From the NCBI GenBank assembly GCA_005406025.1, contig BGZK01001224.1, forward strand, positions 1-64,000: a DNA stretch of 64,000 nucleotides, given 5' to 3'. Position 1 is the stretch's first letter. The number at the start of each line of letters is the position of its first letter. The stretch comes from Eumeta japonica (Eukaryota > Arthropoda > Insecta > Lepidoptera > Psychidae). Positions 35,650 to 48,598 of this stretch are shown here, in pieces. Made by a program: the position numbers and the translations under genes. Under the pieces are notes generated by a model that saw only the letters and a program-made list of their open reading frames with translations, was not told where the DNA came from and ran no database searches.

Positions 35650-35940
35650 GCTTCCTCAACCTCGCTTCCACCCACAATTTCAGGTTCAAGGGCTTGTAGA
35701 TCAAGGCGTCCACCCTCGTCCGTTGCCGATTGCGGGTGGTTGACGATCGTTGTCACCAATCTGGTTACGAAATTCTCCATACGTCCTGTGTAGAACAAGT
35801 GATTTTAGTTCGATTTCCTTGAAAAGCCATTGATTTTTGGCGGTGATGATGAAGCTATTTCGTCATGCTTTAGTACGCTAACCGTTCTGCCGAGTCGCGT
35901 AGTGATTGATCTGCTCGACCACGCCAATTAAATGATACTT
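35650..35940 (-). mobile_element. Probable tRNA-headed SINE remnant
   Basis: TTGACGATCGTTGTCACCAA (35741-35760) matches the body of the SINE at 54345-54570 (TTGACGGTCGTCGTCACCAA, 54373-54392), in the same orientation. Towards 35930 the minus strand reads GGTCGAGCAGATCAATCACT and GGCAGAACGGTTAGCGTAC, which could be a worn tRNA-like head. Confidence 0.45.
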
Positions 35941-37550
35941 CTTCAAGGAAGAAGAAAATCCATATTTTTCCTTTATTTTTTCTATTCATGTGTTTAATGC
36001 TCATTTCGACGTTTCAGTATTCTTGATTTCCCCGTAAGGCGCACTTATCCACAGTCGCATTTCAGATAGAAGGCCTTCGAGTTTTGAGCTTTTCGTAATA
36101 TGATACGTAATTCAAATTGAGATAAGCTCGTAACTTATTGAATTTATAAAAGCGTCGACTTTAACCCAATTTAAATCGTAGGAATACACTATTCTAACTA
36201 ATTGTATTTATAATTAACTAAAGATTAAAGTTCAATAGTTTTTAATTACATATATTTATTATCTTATTTTGGTTAATTGCAACAAAATAAAATTGGTTTG
36301 ACATTCAAAATTTTATTTATTCGATACGTAATTTATACTGCTTTTACAAATAATTGTTTAATCCTCTCTAAGTCTAAAATAAATAAAGACTTGGTCCACT
36401 AGTTACAGCATACTATATATAAAATATTTAAACCTGACGAGACCCTCCGTTTAATGATGGCGCAGTTTATAGTTCAATATAATAAAACGATTTAACTAAT
36501 ATAATATTTTTTGTCTTGTCGTTTTGTAAAAAGTGGTTACAGAATTTTCAAAATGGTTCAAGGTTCTTTAATCATATTTTTAAATTAGCAAAGGTCTTAA
36601 GATGACCTTTAATACTTTCAAGCAGCTTACCTTAATGAAAATCTTACGAGTAAAAAATATAGTACAAAAACAATTGATAAACACATTATTAAGTTCATAA
36701 TTACATAACAAATTAAATTAAGTTCATGAAGAAGTTGAAGTTTCATAATAAATGTTCTACGTTATGAACCTGTATAAGTGTTAGGCGCCTATCGGTTCAG
36801 TAAATATGAACTACTAGTGTCGGTTATTACACGTTTTGCTGTGTACTTACTTGTGAGTTAATTTTAGCGAAAATTTCGATTCCACTGAATTTATTTTGAG
36901 GAAAGCTAATTGAAGACACGATTAATATACAAATTAATGTCGAAAAGTTTATTGAAAATGGTGTAACTGTTTTTAAGAAACTAGCAAATAACAAATTTTG
37001 AATTCATATTTTTTGACTATTTATGTTGTGAGCTTACTTTGTTGTAAAGGTTTTAAAATATATAATTAGGCTATAAAGAAGCGACCTCCCTTAAGTTTTC
37101 GTCCTTCATTTGGGGAGGATAGAATTTTACAAAAAAGGGTAATTTCTTTTCGAGAAAGTGGTTTAAATTACGTTTAATTTTATTTGTCGTAATATGGGTT
37201 ATATCACAAGAGAGACGCCAAAAGCCTTAAAATTATTATAGACGTAGAAAGGATTGAATTTCGAGCTAGCAGAATAAATATCGAATATATGTAAAAATCG
37301 AACAAAAGTAATAGTTTAGTAATTTCGACTATATCTCAAAATGGAACTTTTTACCTACGTTCGCTACGCTCGCTTGGTAAATTATTGACAACATTTATTT
37401 TTGCAAACGATCTATTTAAATAATTGCCCAAAGAAAGGCTCACTAAAGCAGCCAGTTCCTTGGGACCAACAAAAACAAATATATTTATTTTTCATAACCG
37501 CGAACTGTGAAAGATGTATTATCATCAGCGGAGGGCTGTATGCCCTTTTG
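35941..37550. other. AT-rich intergenic DNA
   Basis: The motif CGTTCGCTACGCTCGCTTGG (37358-37377) is a familiar insect repeat scrap. Nothing else is recognised. Confidence 0.3.
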
Positions 37551-37554
37551 TTTT

Positions 37555-37760
37555 TCCTAAATATAAACCCGCAGCACAATAACGGGCCAAGAGTAAATCA
37601 ACTAGCCCCGGGAAATGTTGCCGATTCCGAGAGGGAAATTCCGACAGCGAAATGTATTCGGTATAAAATCTAAATAAATACGGCCGCAGATACACAGGCG
37701 AGAGGAAGGAGTACCGGTGAGGGCCGAACGCATTTGGCGGGGCCACTTTATTTCAACGGT
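37555..37760. promoter_or_regulatory. Short GC-richer block
   Basis: CTAGCCCCGGGAAATGTTGC and AAATACGGCCGCAGATACAC sit in a block distinctly less AT-rich than its flanks, just before the 30-bp minisatellite. Overlapping frames on both strands are accidental. Confidence 0.15.
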
Positions 37761-37764
37761 CATA

Positions 37765-38095
37765 ATTAATTTTTGCGAGTCATAGAGCATCATTATCAGT
37801 TTCTGTCGAGTCACAAACTGTCATAATCGGTCTATGCGATTGGTCTATGGTTTTTCAACCATTACAGTTTCTACGAAGTGCAACAATTATGATTAGTTTC
37901 TACGATGTACAACCAACATAATTCTACAAGGCACAAATCATCATAATTAGTTTCTGCAAGTCATAAACCATCATGATTAGTTTATGTGTGTCACAAAACA
38001 TCAGAATTAGTTTCTGTGTGTCACAAACCATCAGAATTAGTTTCTGTGTGTTACAAACCATCATAATTAGTTTCTGCAAATCACAACAGATTGAT
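37765..38095. repeat. 30-bp minisatellite
   Basis: The unit is close to TTTCTGTGTGTCACAAACCA then TCATAATTAG. Units start at 37951, 37981, 38011, 38041 and 38071, an exact 30-bp period. More diverged units with indels extend back to about 37765, giving roughly 9-11 units. Confidence 0.85.
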
Positions 38096-38099
38096 CATA

Positions 38100-40015
38100 T
38101 TTGCGACGACCCATAACATATTTTATTTATAATTTAAAAATAGACATTAATGTATACGTCAGATAGAGTTATGCTTTACTTTTTACTATAACGACCTTTA
38201 AACAAAAAAATAATTTTTATTTTAACTGATGTTTAGAAAACATAAAAAAATGTGATATTTATAATAAAAAGTAACTTCAACAGATATTATAATTAAAAAA
38301 AAAACCTTTTAATACAGTAATTATAAAAAATTATATATACATATGCCGTATTAAAGGCAAGGAAGGTAAGATCCATTCCAGAAAACACAAAAAGCACACA
38401 TGTTGATTGTTTTAAGCTGTACATAGATTGTTTTAAGCAAGATATAAAAAAACCTTTTTATTTCTCTTCAAGATAATCTTAAAATACCATTATCGTTTGT
38501 TTATTGTCAAAAGCGTATAACTGCAATGGACGAGGAGTTTGCGATCATAGAGAATTTTAAGTAACAAACTCCCACTGTTCGCTAATGGAAAAGTTTGGTC
38601 CAGAAGTTTTGATATAAGATGAAAAGAAAAACTCAAAACTTTGTAATAATAATTATAATGTGGTAAACACTTTTATTTTTTCGCAACTTTCTCTGTTAAA
38701 ATTCTTTCGTAAAATTTGTTTAAAAAATGTTTTACGGTCTAAATACATCATTTTTATATATTTTATGTATATTCGAATTCAAAAGTCTCTCAAGAAAATT
38801 ACCAATTTGAAATACAATAAAAATGTTAAGCGCGAGTCAATAAAGACATACGCTCATATATTACGCACATGAGAACCAACCAATGGAACCAACATTAAAA
38901 GGAAATTATTTACGAATTACAATTACGTGGCGAACATAATCATGTTTTGGAAATCTGACCATAATTTTTAACCCCGATGGCTCTATATTCGGTTTAAAAA
39001 CGACTTTCTCTTAGAATGAACTTATTATTAAAATAACAATTACTGATTAATTTTTATTAATTAATTAAAAATATAAAATACAACGAAAAAACGTTCTAAG
39101 TGAGAATCAAATATACAGTAAATTATTAATTAAACTTGTAGTTATATGTATGTCATATTTGTTTAAACTTGAGATAATCTGGGTTCGTAATCCATTTTAA
39201 TAACTTATTTAATAAGTCCTTATTTGTGATCGGCATTCCTTTAATACTCAATGATGAACGAATGTAAAAATAGTTGCGATTAAGTGCACTAGATGTAATA
39301 GTCTTTGACGCATTTTTTTTTTGTTAATATTCACTGCCATTTTCAATAATACTGGTTGCATAAAATTCGGAATTCCCACTTTAAGCTGATTCGTGTTATA
39401 TTTCATTTTATATATTTATATTAACCTATAAGGAGGTGAAATTTTTTTTAATATACAATGGCTAATCTCAGTAAATAGTGATTCATTTGTGAAACTTCTT
39501 TCCCTAATAGAAAGCTGAATTATCCCTGAGTGCCATAATCTACTTTGTATTCTGAGAACGAGCATTTGTCCTGGATTTAAGTGGTTCTAAATTTTGTAAT
39601 TTATAATTTATTTTCAACGGATTCATTGATATCCATGTAACGAGGTTATAGGACAATGATAGCTTTGCTTCCTCCTTCGTTTCCCTGTTCGTAGGTTTAG
39701 AGATTTTGGCTTAAATTTTTGGAGTATCGATCCTTGACGAAAAGAGTTAAGATACGGATCAGTCCTTAGTCAACGCAAAAGCAACCTCCATGGGTCCAAC
39801 TTTATTTATATATGTATACCAATTTCGAAAACCATTGTTCTGATTTCGATTGCTTTTTTTTTATGGAAGTATTTTATATAACCGATCGAATAAAGATATC
39901 AGGCTTGAGTTTTGTATTTGTTACAGAAGGTTTATAAAATAATAAAAAAAAATGTTTACTTCATTCTTTGCAATACGAACTGAACTAGTGAAAATAGCAT
40001 GTGAAGTGCCACAGA
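38100..40015. other. AT-rich intergenic DNA
   Basis: Nothing is recognised. Confidence 0.35.
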
Positions 40016-40019
40016 ATTA

Positions 40020-40530
40020 TAGTACTCGCTCAACAGAAAAATTGCAAAGGAAATTGAGTCGTGCAGCAGTGAGGGTGATAAGTTATTGAAAGTTAGGGCC
40101 ATATAGACCGCGATCGGGATTGAAACCATCTGCCGAAGCGGAATTGGAATAGAAATGAGACCGTCATGGAAACGAGACTGACACCGTATTCGTAATTAAA
40201 TCGTAAGCGATAGCAGTACCACAAACATTATGTGAGTGAACAGGACAAGAACAACATAAATAAATAAGACCTAAATTTTACACTAGAGAAGTTACGGGAC
40301 ATATAATCCATATAATAAATTGTCGGGATCATGATTGTAAGCGAAAGAGAGTACAGAAATCAATAGCAGAACTAAGATTTCAATTAAGGACGAGATCGTA
40401 ATCAGGATAAGTAGTCGAAATCGGAATTTGAATATAGAACAGGACCAGGATTGAGATTGACGTAAAGAACGAGCGATATGAAAGATGAAGAAATCCATTT
40501 CAATGAAATGGGGAATGTCCACGCGGGCGG
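40020..40530 (-). repeat. Hexamer-periodic cryptic repeat (antisense copy)
   Basis: Blocks such as ATCGGGATTGAA, GAATTGGAATAGAAATGAGA and GAGATCGTAATCAGGATAAG keep a 6-bp phase resembling the complement of YYCGRT. It is the inverted and most diverged member of the family seen at 47860, 56590, 58455, 59265 and 63370. Confidence 0.5.
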
Positions 40531-40639
40531 ATTTGCGAGCGAAAGTTAGTTAAGCGTAACTTAATTTAATGTATGTTATCTGTTTACTTATTTTGGCAAG
40601 GTTTAGCGTTCGATGCCTTACACGTAGTCCAGTGGTGTA

Positions 40640-41120
40640 TTTTAATTTGTAGTCAAGTCTCATTGTTATCAGTCATTTAATAAGTACATGTACCGATTCC
40701 ATCGGTGCCGATATAAACTAGTACCAGCAGCATCACGTTTCATTCCGAAGAAACCAAATCCACTATTCTCACCGCCTTTTTCTGTGCCTTCTAAAATTTT
40801 ACTTTTGGTATACATTGAAATTTTCGTCGTAGAATTATCCATCACCATATTTTCGCTCGGGCTGTTATCCGTCGTGTTCCGGGCAGGGCATAATTACGCT
40901 TCGTACACCGCCAGAGACAAAAGGAGTAGGGCGATCGCAACCACGTCCCACGCTCGCCGTGGATCTCTGTAATGTGACAGTATAACAGTTACTATACCGG
41001 TAATGTAACTGATGAGCCGTCTGGCTTAAATGTGCGGAGCGTGAGGTGCGCACGAGCGTGTCTTTTTCCGTGCGCAGTTATGGCACCCGAATGAAAACGG
41101 CTCGTGGAAATTTCGGTAAT
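40640..41120. promoter_or_regulatory. GC-richer block, candidate regulatory or coding island
   Basis: The block (densest 40860-41060) includes GGGCGATCGCAACCACG and GCGTGAGGTGCGCACGAGCG. A 94-codon plus frame (40688-40972) and a 62-codon minus frame overlap without recognised domains. CAGTTAC...GTAACTG forms a small inverted repeat near 40986-41010. Confidence 0.2.
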
Positions 41121-42095
41121 AAAACTTTTATGATTTTATTTTGTGGACTCAACATAATACATTCTTAAATTAATTTTTTTTCATCACTAGCCTTTAACTT
41201 AACTTAATACATCACTTACATTTTTAAGTTTTACGAGCTCGACAATGCATGTGCATGTATAGCGGCAAATTTTAAAAGTAACCTACGAGGTCAACCATGT
41301 TCTACACTTCGGTTGTATGATAAAATTATACTGGTTATATAAAAGGGGCCATGTACATCCTCTAGTAATTTCACAAATATCTGTAATTGATATAGGTTAG
41401 GTATACATAGATATTTTTGAAAGTGGATATCAAAACCGGATCCAGCACTAAATACTGACTTGGTATTTGGTATTTGGTACATATTGAGACTAGTACAGGG
41501 ATTGTAGAAATTTCAAAAGGAATGAAAGCAAAATAATATAAAATGTATGTTAAGATGATGTAATGACATCGATGGATTCGGATGTAAACGTTATTTTATG
41601 TATTACCGTATAGAAGAAATGGGAGTTACTGAGAATAAAGAAAGAAATTATATGTATCCTCTTCTTAGATAAGTACAAATAAGGAATATTACAAAATTAA
41701 TGGGAGAATTTGTAGTTTTAATTGAATTAAAGTTACTCTTCTTAAGAAAATTACCATAAATATGCAATTCGTATATTTCACGAATAATTCGATTTAAAAG
41801 TTGGCAAATTAGATCTTTTTATATCTAATCTAAAATAAGAAAATATTAAAACATTTAGAAGCGAAAGTGAATTCAAATATATACTTAATACTTAATATAT
41901 ACTTAAAGATATATTTAATATATACATGTATGATTAGTTCAACGAATTAACTTAAAAATACGGCGATTTCAGTTCTGTATGATTTTTTTTGAAATATGAT
42001 ACATAAACATTTTTCTCAATGCTGTTAAATTTTTTCCGGTTTTTCAGCATTTTTTCCAACTTCAACAATTGAAGTTGGGAAGTAGTTTAGTTAAG
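41121..42095. other. AT-rich intergenic DNA
   Basis: A short run of ACTTAATAT-type repeats lies at 41880-41930. Nothing else is recognised. Confidence 0.35.
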
Positions 42096-42099
42096 CAGA

Positions 42100-42265
42100 G
42101 TTCGTTAAATGGGCGCCCTACCGTGCCCGGCGCTTGACCCAATTAGCGTGGCGCGCGCGCCGTCTCCTTCAAGCATTTTTCTCTTGCTCTGCAGTCGTTA
42201 TTTAAACGCAACAATACAATTATGACAGTGATAGCGCTCTCGGGACGGTGACTGAACCTGAAATT
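42100..42265. promoter_or_regulatory. GC-rich island with AATTAGCG core
   Basis: GACCCAATTAGCGTGGCGCG (42136-42155) places a homeodomain-type AATTA core inside CpG-rich sequence, as in the islands at 4.4 and 6.65 kb. It is non-coding by appearance. Confidence 0.25.
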
Positions 42266-42528
42266 TCAACTACAATACAACCACAATAGAGTGTATTTCA
42301 TACAATATCAATATCAAAGCCACGGCAGGCGTGTCACATATTAAAAATATTTGGTGTGATATAATGAATCCTGATAAAAGTTGAAAATTTGCGATTAATT
42401 TTACATCTATCTCATGTGAAATCTATGTATTTTGGCTGTGTTTGTCTTGTATCTACCCGTTTACGCTATAGGTTTAAAAAGAAGCCAAGTTATCAGTAAA
42501 TAAATACGCAGCTCAACAGAAAACGTAG

Positions 42529-42690
42529 ACATTACAAACGCACGAAACTCTGCCGTTCTGAATTGCCTGTGAATTACGCGATGCGCAGGTACAACGCTTC
42601 CCGATCCTTCCTTGTTCACACCCGCGTTCCAATTTCACTCCATTGCAACGCTTTCGTGCCTAACTTCACAGCTGCAGAGTTTCGTGCTAA
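42529..42690. mobile_element. MITE family M1, copy 1
   Basis: A perfect 14-bp inverted repeat, GCACGAAACTCTGC at 42540-42553 and its complement at 42674-42687, bounds about 150 bp. Left end ACGCACGAAACTCTGCCGTT-like and interior CCATTGCAACGCTTTCGTGC match copy 2 at 58747-58914 along their length. No clear target duplication is seen and there is no frame. Confidence 0.75.
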
Positions 42691-42719
42691 TGATGATAAA
42701 TCCTTAAAGATCGATTAAG

Positions 42720-44090
42720 TCAGGCGCCCCCGTCGATCTGTTCAATTGCATATGTCACAGATTGGAATATGACAATAGAGATATTGATGAAAATGATATG
42801 CTGCATTGTCAATATCAGAAAAGGAAAAGAACAGTAAAATTCTGTTCCGAAAATGACAGCAAATAAAAAATGATATAGATATTATTTTATTACCTGTGAT
42901 TGATTTGAAAATAGTGTTAAATACACCTTAATTCTATTATTTATTATTATTCATCTTAACATCGTATTAAATACATCTTGACAAAGAGAAAGGACAAACG
43001 GTTGGCAATTGACTCCTAGATTTGCTATTATTCATTTCAAAATAGTATTAATACAACTTGATAAATAGTGCAAGAAGAGACTTTTGCTAATAAACTCTTA
43101 ATATTGTGATTGATTTCAAAAAGCAATGGAACATTTTTGTATTTTGCAGAGAAGTTGGATAGGTAAGTACGAATCTTTAATTTGCATTTAATTAATATTT
43201 TAGTGCTCTAATATTTTTTAGTTAAGTTTGTAAGTGCTCCAATGTTTACTTTTATAAACAAAGAATAACGAAAATAAAGATACGGTATTTATTATCTGAT
43301 AAAACATGTTTATTCGTCAGATCCTCCAAAAATGTTGTGATTTAATCTATGTTAAAGTGAATCTGAACAACGGTGATTTTTATAATAAGCGGTGTTATTG
43401 TTTGTTAGTGCAAAACTATGTTTATGTCGACCGAATATCTAATAATTTTTAGGGTTTTATACATACGGTTAATAAATGGAATCTTCATGGTATCACTATC
43501 GTGTCTGTCTGTTTATATATTTGTGTGGCTATGTCACAGCTATTTTTCCAAATCCTTTAAACTATAAAATTCCTAATTGGTTCATATGCAAAGTTAGGCG
43601 AGAAAATTACGAAAATATACCATAATTAAACTCATTTTGACTTTTGGTGTTAATTGATGAATATACATACCTCAATTGTAATAGCGTTCGATTTAACGGT
43701 GTAAAATTTGATGTGATACAGCTCCACCTAGAGACGTGCTACAACAAAAAAGACGTTGTGGAATCCTTCTTCTTAAAATAACCACTTAGATGTCCCACCA
43801 TCTTTCACGATATTTGAAGAATGTCCAACTTTTGCAATTTTGTGCACTCATTATTACATACTTAAGGAGATGAACGGTTTTTTTTTTATGTGAAACAAAA
43901 CTGTATTTATGTTATCAATTATAAAATCCATATTTAAAAATTAAAAAAAAAAGTTTGCGGAAATCGAGCATTTCCTTCTTATATCCCAAAATAATGAGTA
44001 AAGTTTTGACAAAAAATCTTCAGGCCATCTCTACAACTTTATGTCATTGTATTCATTTGTGAGCTCCTTGCGTTCATAAATATAGTTTAT
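42720..44090. other. AT-rich intergenic DNA
   Basis: Nothing is recognised. A GTGTCTGTCTGTTTATATAT scrap (43501-43520) resembles the tandem repeat at 48780. Confidence 0.3.
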
Positions 44091-44094
44091 CTAT

Positions 44095-44132
44095 GAATTT
44101 TTGAGCATTTCGACCACCGAGCTCAAAAATTC
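44095..44132. repeat. Perfect 12-bp hairpin
   Basis: GAATTTTTGAGC (44095-44106) and its exact complement GCTCAAAAATTC (44121-44132) flank a 14-nt loop. Confidence 0.85.
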
Positions 44133-44221
44133 AAAAGATGGTTGGCGTTGCTGGCCATCTCTGAAAAATATACATAGCAGTAAATCAGTGATTCCTTGGA
44201 TCATGCAAGATGGCTTTTTTT

Positions 44222-44962
44222 TTAGGGTTTCGTGCCAAAACAGCGTAACCCTTGTAGTTTCATCACGTCCGTCCGTTCGTCCGTATGTACGAACGACAGA
44301 CATTTTATTCAAAAACTATAAGACATATATTCATTAAATTTATGGTGTATGTGTCTTGTATACTCTGCTATTTGGGTGGTTAAATAACGAAAATAAATAT
44401 TTTTAGGAGGTTATAGGTACATGTAACAGACGCCGAAAAAACTTTTTTTACCAAACATTAACGGGTAGTACATATTTCGACAGTTCTTTTAAAATTATTT
44501 TGAGGTTTATAAGCAATTTTTCTGATTACATGAATAATTTCGAAAATAATCGCTCTGAAAGTTGTAGAATTTGTGTCCCCCCTCTATTTTCTAAACCGTA
44601 TGTCCAAAAAATGTGAAAAAAATGTAAGGTAAAGCTTATAAATACTTCCAACGAGAATTATGTCGAATATGATCGGCTTCTTCTGTTTTTGAGTCATTTC
44701 CGAAAAACTAGGCTTCTCAACAAAAGGATGTAAGTGCTATGATGATACGTTCTCGCTGATGCACTTTGGTTTACACTAGTTTAATAGTAATAGTTGACAT
44801 ACCTATTTATTTTTCTTGTCATATGTGACTAAAGTGCTAGTAACCATTCTGTGCGGGAATCATGGAAAAAGTGTAACAAGGAAATTTTTGCATCTGTAGT
44901 GTATTTATTTGTAATAATGGCTTTGGAATCTTATAATGAGCATGGTGCGATGTACTGTTGCC
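44222..44962 (+). mobile_element. TTAGGGTTCCG element, copy 1
   Basis: It starts TTAGGGTTTCGTGCCAAAAC and includes CGTCCGTCCGTTCGTCCGTA. It ends with a degenerate inverted terminus (TTTGGAATCTTATAATGAGC). Blocks such as ACATATTTCGACAGTTCTTT, GTGTCCCCCCTCTATTTTCT and GTAACAAGGAAATTTTTGCA recur inverted and in order at 60499-61240. It has no long frame. Confidence 0.7.
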
Positions 44963-44964
44963 CA

Positions 44965-45560
44965 ATTTTTTTTAATGTTTCAATTGCGATATCTTTTGAA
45001 CCCGTGTTTTGATTTTTATTTGCTTTGCTGTATTTTTCGCATTTTTTTAATCAAAAAATAATGACAGAGCAACAAACATTGATGAATTAACAAGAACTTT
45101 ACAAATAATTCATAACAATTTTTTGAGAGTTTATTTTTAACTATATCTCTTCAATAATTCAAAGGATTTTTGAATTTAAATCTGACAATTGTTTTTCTTT
45201 GCGTGGAAGAGCTGATTACATTAAATTTACCAGTATAATAATTTGAACTATAATTCAAAAGACATTTTTTGAAAAAATTGTTTCCGCATAAATTGATTTT
45301 TATGAATCACACGACTATCATTGAAACATTTTGGTGAAAAAAGCTGATTGCATTTTGATATGCATCAGTAAAATAATATAAAAGTTATTTGAAGAAGCGT
45401 TTTTTGAGCAAATTATTTCACAACCATATTTTTAAATTTTCGTAAATTCTACCACGTTGAATCTGTTTAAATATTAATGATGTTTAAGTTAAGTGGATTC
45501 TTTTCGAATGCCGTAAATCATATTTTGATCAATTAATCTGTTCAAAAGTTATGAGAGGTT
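44965..45560. repeat. Degenerate tandem units of about 130-150 bp
   Basis: AGCTGATTACATTAAATTTA (from 45210) and AGCTGATTGCATTTTGATAT (from 45343) head similar blocks, each followed by a CATTTTTTGA / CGTTTTTTGA segment. A third, weaker block may follow near 45515. Divergence is high. Confidence 0.4.
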
Positions 45561-45628
45561 TAAACAAACACACGCACATACAGGCGTGAACATGCGCACG
45601 TACATGCAAACGCAAATACACATACGCG

Positions 45629-45649
45629 CACACACACACACACACACAC
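45629..45649. repeat. (CA)n microsatellite
   Basis: Uninterrupted CA dinucleotides preceded by a CA-rich cryptic stretch (45570-45628). Confidence 0.95.
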
Positions 45650-45659
45650 CAATTAAAAC

Positions 45660-45960
45660 CTAAAGTGTTTAACCTAACCTATGGTTTAATGTAAATTGAG
45701 AAGAAATCCTCTTTAGCGATGAGAAAGACAGTTTAAAATGCTTACTTAGTAACAAAGATAAAATTACAGAAGACATTGAAAGTAAACGCTGATTATTTCA
45801 CTAGCGATTGCTGTTGCAAATAAGTGAATATTGAAATAAAAATAAAAAATAACAAAATTAAATAACATGTAATCCTATAATGTTTCTCGTTATTATACAA
45901 TGAGGAAAAAAAAATAAACGACCTTTTTAAACTACACGGCGAGAGATAGCCCGATTATTT
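45660..45960. other. AT-rich intergenic DNA
   Basis: Nothing is recognised. Confidence 0.3.
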
Positions 45961-45964
45961 AAAA

Positions 45965-46440
45965 GTATAAGCGACGTTGACGCCCCTGGGTCTAACGACC
46001 ACTACCCATAAAAGCTATAAAAACCATAACGCTCCCTTCCGTGTCTCCCCCAGAAGCCCTTCATCACGAGTTATTTACTATGCCCTTTTCTCCTATTTTT
46101 TTTTTCGACATCCTTATATAACTCTCATAGCCCATAATTTATCTTCACGCTCGCTCACAACTTACGGCTACTGTTGGACCCACTTCTGCCGCGGTATCGA
46201 CATGGGACGATGACGCTTTAAGAGCGAAGAGGGACATTCTCGCGCAGGCCGCCCCTTCTACGTGCCCGCGTAATTTATTCATGAAATCTTTTTGTGTAAG
46301 CAAAATTTGGGGTCCTCGATCACTCCGGCGATTCAATATACGAGCCCAGATTAAATTGATCCGATGCCATTCTATGAATTTGTTTGAATGTGAAATTATG
46401 ATTACAGGAGTAATGATCACGTTATAAGCATACATTTCGT
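45965..46440. promoter_or_regulatory. GC-richer block with TAATTTATTCATGAAA
   Basis: CGCGCAGGCCGCCCC (46230-46244) and CGTGCCCGCG abut TAATTTATTCATGAAATC (46271-46288), a homeodomain/POU-like AT core next to CpG-rich sequence. Frames of 78 and 96 codons overlap on opposite strands without domains. Confidence 0.2.
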
Positions 46441-47215
46441 ACCGACAACATCGTACTTTGTATTTGGGTTTAGAGATTTATTTTTAAAAACTCGATTGAC
46501 TCTCTTTTATCTGTACTTTATTCACACATAAGCTGAAGTACAAAGAGAATGTTCAGAAAGTCATGAGTCTCAAAGATTTTGGTAACAGTTTGCGTATTAG
46601 CATTTGCCGAGAAAAATGTATTATTACTGATCGCTGTAACTATAACCACGATGTATGGCCATGAAAAATAATATTTCACGAATGAAAATCGTCTAGAGGC
46701 ATAATTTATTACCTGCTATGTCTAAAGATACACATCTGTTTTTTGTAGATACGCGCATTCTGACGATGGAGAGGTAGATACGTGCCTGTTCGAATTGGCG
46801 ACAATTGGCGACAGACTTTTAAGAATTAAAATTTCGAATCTATTCGATATAAAATCTTATAATACATTTTGTAATTCTGACCGTGAATTTCTAATAATTC
46901 AGTTTTTAATTGTGTTTCGTACTCAACAAGTGACACTTGTGGTTTCGACCTATTTATACGTCTGTACATCATTTGCTTCATTAAACTCAATAGTACCGTA
47001 CATGTAATCAAATATTTCATTTCATTAATACAAATAATTTTTGATTCAAATAGAGAACTTGAATTGAATGAAAAAAATATTTCTATTGAAATAAACTTAA
47101 AAGAGCAGAAGAAGGAAAGTCAAGAAATTAAAAAAATATAAAGCGTGTAATTCTTTCTAATACAATCAAAAAATATATATTTTGCTTATTGTATATTCAA
47201 AAGGTAAATATGTAC
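46441..47215. other. AT-rich intergenic DNA
   Basis: Nothing is recognised. Confidence 0.35.
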
Positions 47216-47224
47216 TTACGGTTT

Positions 47225-47600
47225 GTGGTAGATCAATTTCTCGGATGAGACAAAGCGAAAAGTTTTCTGACGCGTAAAATCGCCGGGATTTATTCCGAGC
47301 ATGGAAATTTTTTCTGCAGTTGACATGTGTGTATCAGGGGTGCGCGGAGCTTAGGACGGGATGAAAGGAGTCTATCAAATATTACGCGCCCAATGAACCA
47401 GACGCGGACTGAACTAATACGATGTGCGCTTCCGATTCTTGGCATCGGGATAAAGGTCCGTTACACTGGCGACGATTTTCTGAATTTCAAAGACAATCGG
47501 CCCATTTTGAGAAGAGTCTCTAAGCTGGTAATTACCGGTTATCCAAATGCAAAGGCAGATACGATATGAATTCCGGACGTGTCGGCAACAGTTTTTTTTG
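47225..47600. promoter_or_regulatory. GC-richer block, candidate conserved element
   Basis: The block contains GGTAATTACCGGTTATCC (47527-47544) followed by AAATGCAAAGG, homeodomain- and octamer-like cores. Overlapping 80- and 83-codon frames on opposite strands show no domains. Confidence 0.2.
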
Positions 47601-47859
47601 TCCATAATTCGCTGGCTTAGAATCGATTCTGGAACTTTCATGAAGTAGAGAAATTTCGTAACCACTTCGTTAAGTAATTGTAGTTTTTATTTTTGTATGT
47701 TTGAACATATTCCAGAATTCACTTTCACCTGAAAATTTCTCTATTCTGGACTGTAGAATATATGTATAGTATTGTCTTTACGCCCGCGCTTCGCTCGCAT
47801 GTATATAGAATGTATTCATTCATCTTTATATTTAACGATCTTACTGTCAATTACAATCT

Positions 47860-48040
47860 CGCTTCCACTTTTAGTTCTAGTTCCGGAATCGTTCTTGAAT
47901 TCTATCCCGGTCAAGCTTTTATTTCGACTCCATTACTGTTCGCAAATTCGCCCCCGTCCCGGCTCTTGATTCTGCCACCAGTCCCATTTTTAACTTCAAT
48001 ACTGCTATTGATCACGGTTCCGATTTGTACTAAGCTGAGA
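47860..48040 (+). repeat. Hexamer-periodic cryptic repeat
   Basis: Sequence splits into hexamers such as TCCCGG/CTCTTG/ATTCTG. The core CTCTTGATTCTGCCACCAGT aligns with TTCTTGATTCTGCTCCCAGT at 58511-58530. Both copies then pass to AATACTGCTATTGAT / AATACCGGTAATGAT and CTGAGACA, showing common descent rather than independent slippage. The 108-codon frame 47762-48088 is a by-product. Confidence 0.6.
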
Positions 48041-48434
48041 CAAATACCAGCATCAAAATTAAATAAAAACCGTATTTTTTGGAGATAGTGTAGCTCTCCA
48101 TGAGTAAAAGAATTTTTGGAATCGGTGTAGCAGTCCGGTTCAATATTGCAAATACGCAGGCGAAATCGCGAAAAATGCTAAAGTAGATTCCATAAATGTC
48201 TTCTATATATAAAAAAGAGGGTGTGTCAAGTTTGGTGATGATTCCTCAAACAGAAATTAAATTTTATATATAGAGATAATCTGCGCTCTATATTTTATAA
48301 TACTGTACGTAAGTACAGTCCCAACTCCTCGTTACAGACTTGCACTGCTGAGGTTCTACTACAATTAGAGGTATCAGATTTCATAGTCCGAGTGAAATAA
48401 GATTCCGGGATGTTTCCATAAAGCTTTCACTATA

Positions 48435-48560
48435 TTTCTCTTCAGTATGCTTAAATTAGATATATTGAGAGACAGAGAGACAGAAAGAAGAGAGTCAGAC
48501 AGACACAGAGACGGACGGACGAACGGGCGGAACGATATACAGACAGCAGACATAGTTATT

Positions 48561-48598
<38 letters not shown>

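Noticed and set aside
37765..38095. CRISPR-like array
   Set aside because: Contiguous 30-bp tandem units without unique spacers, in eukaryotic DNA.
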